Shown here: piece after piece, positions 57,001-64,000 of the stretch
Position numbering within the stretch: the first letter of the stretch is position 1
Layout: each line of letters starts with the position of its first letter
DNA from: Cladorrhinum sp. PSN259
Taxonomy: Eukaryota > Ascomycota > Sordariomycetes > Sordariales > Podosporaceae
Assembly: GCA_033725935.1 (NCBI GenBank)
Contig: MU867077.1
Location: 186,001-250,000 of the forward strand
Direction of reading: 5' to 3'
DNA: 64,000 nucleotides
The notes under the pieces: model-generated
Databases searched by the model: none
Seen by the model: only the letters and a program-made list of their open reading frames with translations
What the model was told of the DNA's origin: nothing
Made by a program: the position numbers and the translations under genes

Positions 57001-60000
57001 GTGTTGGAAGTATCCAACCAGAGTAAGAATCAACTCCCTTGACTTGGTAGAATCTTGAAGATCTGGCCCAAGCACGTTGATCAGTGAATCCACGCAATGA
57101 GTGATGGCCGCAGAAGTGGAGGATTCAACCTCCAAGTTCGTGAACGCAGGCGAAGCCACCTCCGTATTGTGCGTCTCGGAGAAGTAGAGGTTCGCAAGAA
57201 CTCCCAGAGTGGCAGAGACATAGGCTGAGAAGCTCAGGCCCGCAGCATCGGCCACCCGCGCAACAGCTTCCAGCGCCCAGTAGTGGACGGTTGGGTGTGG
57301 GTCATTACACAAGGACATCAAGATGTTGAGGATGGTCTTGAGATGATATCCAGCTGCCATGCTTCCTATCTTTGCCTGTATGGTTCCCAGGGCCATAGCA
57401 CAGCCTGCTCTTGCGCTCGGCTCGCGGTTAACCACAATGGTGTCCACGAGGTATTTGACCTCCTGGTTTGTGAAGGCATTTCCGCAAGTGCTGCAGAGTC
57501 GTGCCACCGCCTCATAAGCGATGCTTCGGACATATTGGTCCCGGTCCAAGACGAAATCACGAAGCAGCTCCTGGATTAACTTCTCCACCGCTGGGTTGGT
57601 GACATTTCCATGTGGTGATTTAGTTTCCTTAACTGCTACCCTCAGGATTGATAGGAGCGAGGTAGCAACATTTACGGTGATTGCAGCTTTCCGACCAGGG
57701 TCTCGCTGCAGAGTGCCCGCTGCCACAAATGTCGTCACTTGTTCCAACACGCTCTCCTGAACCTTGGGAGGTGTAAGGGGGAACACGAACGCAAAGAGCT
57801 GGATTGCCATGTTGACAACCTCTGTTGCGGCAGGATCTGGAAGACTCGGGGCATCTCTGCTGCCGATGTACAGAAGTGAGGCATCATGCTCTAGAGTACC
57901 ACATATAGGAGACAGCAGAAGTCTCTCGATCTCCTCATCTGGCTCATATTTGGGGCCCGACGGGACGCGATCATCTGAACTCTCATGCTGTCCGGGAAGC
58001 GGTCTGATCTCAAAGCCCCTGACCAGACCAGCTACCCCAAACCCAGAATTGTCGCCGATATCCCAGATCGTTTCAAAGTTACCGACGGAGCTGGCTATTG
58101 ACGCACTGAGCGAGCTTGGTGTATAATTGTCCGGATCCGCAAACAATGAGATTGCCAAGGTAAGCAGATTAGATTGCAACAGAGCCTCGGTGCCACCAGC
58201 GGGACTGATATTGACCAGCTTGGTGTAGCACTGTAACACTCTCCGTTGAACCATAATCTCCAAATCATGTAGTTGCAGAGATGGAGTCAGCCTTTCAGTG
58301 ATATCATCGGCTGTCTTCTTGGAGGGCAAGGCCTTGAGGAAAGCGGTTGTGCTCTGAAGCATCGTTGCAATACGCTTTGACACGTCGACAGTAAGAAGCC
58401 GGCTATTGAATTCGAGGAATGACAGGATGGAACCAAGGGCGCATTCCCGAACATGAGTGAGGAACGACGCCTCGAGATGTTTTCGATGGAACGAACTGCT
58501 GTCCTTGGACAGAACCTTGGGCAGCGCATTCTTCCACAAGAGAAGCAGTTGTGACAGATGGATCTTGACGAAATTGGGCCCGAGTGACATAAGACCTCCT
58601 ATCAAGGTCCAGGCGACTTGGATTTGTGTGCTTGCCACACGCAACTCCGAGCTTCCGCTTGACTTGAGCAGATTTGTAGCCATGGTCAGCACGCGACTAT
58701 TGACGTCGACTGAGCCATAAAGAGGACGCTGGGGGCTTGCACTGAGACCAGCAGAGAGGCCATGGGCAAAGCCAATACACCTTCTTGGGGAGTTTCGTCC
58801 AGTGCCGAGCAACCCCAACTCCCTCCCAAGGCTGTTCATACACACCGAAAGACATGGTAGCAGCTGCTGAGGACATGCTAACACAAACGTTTTCAAACAG
58901 GACGAAGCGTATACTTGGACCGTATAACTTGGGTGTTGGAGAACCTGCAAAAGACCATCACGGCATGGCTCGGCAAAGACGTTGGCGGCTGAACCCAATG
59001 TGTTGATCAAGGACGACAATGCGCTCAGTGACACAACCAACGTCTGCTTGCTGGGTTCGGGCCTCTCCTTAATCGCCTGAGGATAGTTCTTCAGGATACC
59101 GTTGATAATGGCCTTGGCAGCACTGGTCTGTCCTGATTCACCCAAGATCTTCTTACCCGCAACATCCTGGACAATAACTTCGATCATCCGCCGAGAGATT
59201 AATAAACGGTAGCGGTTGTTGGAGATATTACTGTTGCCCAGGATTTCGGTGGTCAAGTTTTCCACTATGCGCAAATAGTTGGTCTCGACCGTCTTCTCTC
59301 CCAGATTCTGCAGCATGTTTCCATAGCAGATTGCGATAGCTGCCCGGGCCCTGTTGGACGTCGACATGCGGACATATTGCGTAGTTAGTGTCTTGAACAT
59401 GTCGACCAGCGACAATGCCAACACCTGTGATTTCTTGGTCGGCGCAGGGCTTTCTGGCCTCGATGGGAGGTCGTCTTCATCCTGCAAAGCCCCAGGCTGC
59501 ATAGATTGTCGCTTGACTGCCTTGGATTTGCTCCTCTTAAGCAACACCAATGGTGCCTCGCCAACGGCAGTTTCTGAGTAGCCCCTAACAAGAGCAGCAG
59601 CGAAACAATCGGCAGCTGCGGATCGTGCATGAGACGAAGTCTGATCAAAGACCTTGAAGATTGCGGAACTCAACTTGTCGAAATCATTGTTGTTCTGAAA
59701 GTACGGAGTGTATTCCACCAGTGATTTCAAGCAACGACAAGCCGAGATGACAACAAGCGACCCTTTGTCGCTTGTAACAAAACTCCTGCCTTGTTTCCAA
59801 ATGTCCCTGGCGATGCTCTCATCCATACTCGCTCCTAGCATCTTGGCCACCTTTCCCAGGGTGACGAAAACTGCCGCGCGCAGCCCGGCATGGCTTGAGG
59901 CAGACTTCAAGACCTTCAATATGGCCGAACATGCCAGCTGATGTAGACCGATAGCGCTGTCTCCTGCCGCCGCATAGATGTCACCCAAGCATGTCACAGC

Positions 60001-60459
60001 GGCGTGTTTCGTTCGGTTCTCGCTCTCATTCTTAGATTTTCCACTCGATACCATGCCGACCAACTCGTTGACCGTCTCAAACAGCAACTTTCTGTCTCCC
60101 TTCCCAAAGATGTGTGCCAGACATTTTCCCAGCGTGTTTCGTATGACCCGTGATGGTGACGGGGAGGCGAGGGTGATGATTTTGAATATTTCTTTCTTGA
60201 GATAGACCTGCTGGGCGGTACAGTCGTCGGGGTCGAGTGCCAGGACATGTTTGCTGAGTGTCGAGACGAAGTTCAGTAGGAGGAGCTCCTGTTGTTCCGA
60301 GGGTAGCCCCTGGAGCTTTGTGATGTCGAGTTCGGGATTCGAGCTCGCGGCGGCTGCTGCCGAAGGGCGGGGAGCGTCGCCATTTGCGATGCTCTGATCG
60401 TCTGTGGCCACCGTCGAGGCCATCGAATATTTGGGGAGTTGTATTGTTTGACTTTCCAA
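54089..60459 (-). CDS. laa1: Laa1/HEATR5-like HEAT-repeat protein (AP-1 accessory)
   Basis: Proposed CDS complement(join(54089..54625,54715..60459)), 2093 aa from the Met at 60459, or 2081 aa from the Met at 60423. One 89-nt intron lies near the 3' end (GTAAGG donor, branch tactaac, acceptor tctag). The protein is a continuous helical HEAT-type solenoid without signal or membrane segments. Blocks such as HAAVTCLGDIYAAAG and SARAGCAMALGTIQ, and the length, match yeast Laa1 (about 2000 aa) and metazoan HEATR5. Laa1 binds the AP-1 clathrin adaptor and supports trafficking between trans-Golgi and endosomes. The C-terminus is acidic and Gly-rich, with a Ser run just after the splice. Divergent from the TACO1-like gene across 396 bp. 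Confidence 0.9.
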
Positions 60460-60855
60460 GAAGTCGATGCCAAAGTTCAGGGACAGAACAGCTTCCCAGG
60501 TTCTGTTGTCTCAGGGGCTATGGACACTGTCCCACACTTCCTGGTTACAGGGCAACCCACTGACCGCACATGCAGTGGATCTGAGATCGAACGCCAATTG
60601 AATTTCGAGAATTGCGATGAGGGGCCCCATGTTACCCCACCGCTCCCGCAACGGCAAGCGATGCGCTAAAGTTTCCAAGAGGGTCTTGGGGGAGAGCTCC
60701 AATTCTAAACATCTTTAAATCTTCAACTCCAACGAGGGCCAGATCTGGGGGTTGGTGAGGGAGACTTTCGGCGCCACTCAGTTGTAAATAACTGCTCATC
60801 TATCCCTTTCTTGTATTTGATACCCTTTTAGTTTCCCCTTCCTCAGCCTGCCACA
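60460..60855. promoter_or_regulatory. Short bidirectional promoter of Laa1 and TACO1-like genes
   Basis: Only 396 bp separate the two divergent start codons, so both promoters must lie here or reach into the genes. No recognisable element beyond a T/C-rich leader before 60856. Confidence 0.5.
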
Positions 60856-61836
60856 ATGGCGTCTCTCACCAGAAGCCTCAACCCCCTCACCCGACCCTCC
60901 ACCTTCAAGTCGACCAGCCGAGTTTGCGGGCAATGCCGGCGCAGCTTCGCCTCGACACCCATAATTTTCAGCGGTCACAACAAATGGAGCAAAATTCGCC
61001 ATGACAAAGCAGCAGCCGATATCAAGAAGGGAAGGGAGCGGAACATGCTTACCAAGAACATCGTCTTCCAGTGCAGAGGTGCGTTACCGCAAACCCACCT
61101 CATGACCTGATGCGCAAAGCCCCCGGAGTAAAGACTCACACACCGCTCCAACAAAGTCTTCGGCGCCGATCCCTCCTCAAACCCCGGACTAGCAGCCGCA
61201 ATCCACGCAGCCAAAAAGGCGTCCCTCCCCAAAGACAAGCTCGAAGCTGCCCTCGCGCGCGGACAAGGCAAGGCCACCTCAGGCGAAGCCCTAGAATCCT
61301 TCATCTTCGAAGCCGTAGTACCACCCAGCATAGCGCTCATCGTCGACTGCGAAACCGAGAGCAAGCTGCGTCTCATGCAGGATTTGAACAGTCTCGTCAA
61401 GAAAGCCGACGGCTCCGCAAGCTCAACAAAGTTCTTCTTCACGCGGGTAGGCCGCGTGATTTTTGAAAAGAGTGAAAATGGGGTAGGCGTGGACCAGATC
61501 ATGGACGATGCGATAGAAGCGGGTGCCGAGGATCTAGAAAACGACGCAGACGGTAACATTGTCGTGTGGACACAACCAAGCGGCACCTCGCAAATAGTCC
61601 AGGCCATTGGGTCCAAGTATGGCCTCAAGGCTACCAGCGCCGACATCTTTTGGACTCCCAATGAGGATACCAAGGCCAAAATCGATAAGTCGGAGGAACA
61701 CATCAAGTTCCAGACGTTGTTGGATTCACTTGCCAACTATCCCGATGTCCAAGCCGTCTACTGCAATGTCGACAGGGGATCTGGCTTGTCAGATGAAGAA
61801 TGGCAGCAGATTGCCGAGAACATAAACCAGACATAG
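60856..61836 (+). CDS. TACO1/YebC-family mitochondrial translation factor
   Basis: Proposed CDS join(60856..61078,61157..61836), 300 aa, with one 78-nt intron. The first 33 residues are Ser/Thr/Arg-rich without acids, a mitochondrial targeting sequence ending near RRSFASTP. The family hallmark GHNKWSKIRHDKAAADIKKG is encoded in exon 1. Exon 2 supplies NPGLAAAIHAAKKASLPKDKLEAALARG, the alpha/beta core and the acidic C-terminal domain (AGAEDLENDADGNIVVW). Bacterial YebC and mitochondrial TACO1/Dpc29 act on the ribosome; in mammals TACO1 is needed for efficient COX1 synthesis. Length (about 300 aa) is normal. Its 3' end converges on Pet100 with 253 bp between stops. Confidence 0.92.
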
Positions 61837-62089
61837 ACATAGAAGAAAAAGAAGCATCTTGTATACAATATTTGTACAATAGAGTCAAAAAAGATTCCAT
61901 AATCCAGTCCCGGTAAAAACGCCTGCAATGATCCGTCCTAGTTTTTAGCAACCCCATTTTACTGTTGATACATTTCCCTCTTACTCCTCTTCGAACCCTC
62001 CTTCTCCTTTTTTCAATATTCGACAACGAGCGTGTAGTAGTCAACTTGGCCCTTGCAGTCCATACCTTTTCGCTGTACCTACTCCTGCA

Positions 62090-62528
62090 CTACTCTTGCT
62101 GGTCATCCCCCCTCCTTGCAGCTTCCGCAGCCTCAGCGGCCAACCTCCTCTCCCTCAGAATGAGCCTTCTCGTCCTCAGCCTCTCAAGCTCAGCGTGAAT
62201 TTCGTCCCTCTCCAGGGGGATTCGGTTCGCATTCTCCGCTTTGGGCCAGAATTCGGGCACGGTGAATCGCTCGTCTAGGTTGGTGCCGAAGTAGTACATG
62301 ATTCCTATGGGAAACATTACGTACATGCCGAACTTGTTCACGTCAGTACAAACCACCTTTGGCTAGAGTGAGAGGAGTTTGGACGAAGGGAGCGGCTTAA
62401 TTGGTAGAGGAGGGCGGCAAGGAGAGGTGATAGTGAAAGGGGAGGTTAGGGGAGGCGGGGGTCAAGAGTGAGAGTGGGAGGGGTTGAGGCAAACGTACTT
62501 TGAAAACTTCCAGGTTTAGTCCTCCCAT
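62090..62528 (-). CDS. pet100: Pet100 cytochrome c oxidase assembly factor
   Basis: Proposed CDS complement(join(62090..62332,62499..62528)), 90 aa, with one 166-nt intron. The first exon is only 30 nt and encodes MGGLNLEVFK; the second continues FGMYVMFPIGIMYYFGTNLDERF. The joined N-terminus, one membrane helix near residues 11-27, the PEFWP motif and a charged helical tail (ERLRTRRLILRERRL) match Pet100. It lies in the inner mitochondrial membrane and chaperones a cytochrome oxidase subassembly. Gene finders could miss the tiny first exon and begin at a false upstream codon. Confidence 0.9.
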
Positions 62529-64000
62529 CTTCAAAGCTAACAACGGAGATTCAGATTTGGTGGAGAACAAGCGATGACAAGAATGTGGTCTTATTATGTA
62601 GATAAGTGGTGTTGTCGAAAGTAGCTGGTTGAAGGAGCTCGAAAATGACGGCGTAAAGCTCAAAGCTCAATTCCTATCGCGGCAACGCAAGCATCATCCG
62701 ACCCCAAAATTCTGGAACTACTTCTACGGTGGTGTGGGGCACACCGGCAACGAACTATGCCAAGACAAAAATCCCTGCCCAGCAAACACCGTTTGGCCTT
62801 CAGTCCCGTTCACTGGGCGAGGTATTCCGTACTCTCCGGGGCAATAACTTTTACTGTGGCGATGTTTGCTTGCGGCTTCCAATGACCACGAAACTATGTA
62901 CAATGCCCGAATGCATCTGGACTCGAGCTCAATACCGACGAAGCTCACGAAACTGGGGCGGTGATCCACTTGATTCCAATGTTCCATCGGAGACGGTCAT
63001 AGATATCTGAAGAAAAATATATCTCCGAAGAGTACCAAGGATATGTCTGCTGTGCAAGGTAACTCTGGTGTAAGAATGGGCACGGCTGGCAGATATTCGG
63101 TCGTCTGAACTTAACCTGGGCCGGCGGGGAAGGTTTGGCGCGGAGAGGAGAGGCTACGCTTGTCTTCTCCAAGCGGAATTGGTTAACGGCGGTAGTCTAG
63201 ATGATATGAGATGAAAAAGCTGTGGCTTGCGCGCCGTTGGCAAGATTTTGCAGGTTGCCACCCGCTGCAGGTGACAATAAAATGAAAGATCTACTAAGTC
63301 CGGTAACTTGCAGGCTGCCTCGGAGGACTCGTTGGTAGGGAGCACGCCTTCCCGGCCTTTCACCCCGAAAATTTGAGTTCGGCATGTCAACCAAATTGGC
63401 AAGTGAGCTCGCAACCACTGACAACAAGTACGAACTTCTGCGTTGCAACGAAGTCATATCAACCTCAGGACCCATCGTCTGCCTGCTCAGTTCCCCTTGC
63501 AGTACAAACCCCACTGCGGCAGGCATCAACGTCAAACCCCATAAAAGAACTATCAAAGAAGGCGGATCAAAGCCGAGGGTGGTCTGTGCACCACGGTAGC
63601 TTCCCCACCAAAGCCCCAGTCTCCTTCCTCATTGCAGCGCCGCGTGGGCTGCCTGTTCCAACTACCTTAACTCGAGACCAGAGAAGACTCACCTTTCAAC
63701 ATACAAACCAACTCATCTTTGTCCGCTTGTGCAAGGTTTCCTTCTCGGCAAGCCACAAACCTATTTCCAGAACCCTTCCCAATTCCAGGTATTTAAAACC
63801 TTCCCAAATCACACCGTCCTTCCAAATCTTCCTTTCGGCAACCCAACTTCAGTGTCAGACTTGCAACCCCGCCACCACAGATTCTATCAATCATCAGCAT
63901 CGTCACGGCTGCAATCGCTAATACTTCTTTTACTACGCAACAGCCTCGCTATCAACACAGACATCTTCAACAAATGTACATCATACATTCTTCGTGCTTT
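62529..64000. other. Right-edge intergenic region
   Basis: The left part is the Pet100 promoter. A 182-codon frame at 63373-63921 is Ser/Thr/Pro/Gln-rich without motifs, and the sequence from about 63680 is C/T/A-rich like a fungal 5' leader, so a plus-strand gene may begin beyond the window. No gene can be supported inside it. Confidence 0.5.

Noticed and set aside
63373..63921. 182-codon frame near the right edge
   Set aside because: Ser/Thr/Gln-rich without motifs, probably 5' leader of a gene beyond the window.

Overview
The window is nuclear DNA of a filamentous ascomycete, most likely a sordariomycete close to the Sordariales. This rests on short GT-AG introns (54-211 nt) with CTAAC/CTGAC-like branch sites, long single-exon stretches, and gene families typical of that group: a HeLo-domain pseudokinase, an apple-like membrane protein, a Zn2Cys6 factor and a large calponin-homology protein. 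No bacterial, viral or transposon coding sequence is recognisable. I support 18 protein genes, give spliced coordinates for them, and find no convincing RNA gene. Every splice model is by eye, from junction consensus plus frame and family continuity.

Region 1 (about 1-17 kb) looks accessory, with long gene-poor gaps: a single-pass apple-like surface protein, a secreted type-B carboxylesterase whose stop lies 2 bp from the stop of a convergent ABCG half-transporter, a 3-kb gene-free stretch holding an 81-G run and an N gap, a Zn2Cys6 transcription factor, and a HeLo-pseudokinase protein with the layout of a regulated cell-death executioner.

Region 2 (about 18-34 kb) holds a calponin-homology protein with a 48-bp minisatellite, the complex I assembly factor NDUFAF2, an unrecognised conserved-looking protein, and the PIKK checkpoint kinase Tel1, whose last coding exon is only 20 nt.

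Region 3 (about 35-50 kb) holds the inner-ring nucleoporin Nup192, a RING ligase resembling the SUMO-targeted ligase Slx8, the mitochondrial DNA polymerase Mip1 and the tubulin-like mitochondrial inheritance factor Dml1/Misato.

Region 4 (about 50-64 kb) holds a SARAF-like ER protein divergent from an MCUR1/Fmp32-like mitochondrial coiled-coil protein, the HEAT-repeat AP-1 accessory protein Laa1, the TACO1/YebC-family mitochondrial translation factor and the cytochrome oxidase assembly factor Pet100. The last 1.47 kb has no recognised gene.

Two themes run through the window. Genome maintenance and the nuclear pore are represented by Tel1, Nup192 and the Slx8-like ligase. Mitochondrial biogenesis is represented by NDUFAF2, Mip1, Dml1, Fmp32/MCUR1-like, TACO1 and Pet100. 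Fungal genes are separately transcribed, so these neighbourhoods suggest co-regulation at most. The most interesting items are the MLKL-like HeLo-pseudokinase, the RTGE repeat array of the calponin-homology protein, the cytochrome-oxidase-related trio at 52-62 kb, and the probable false duplication around the assembly gap.
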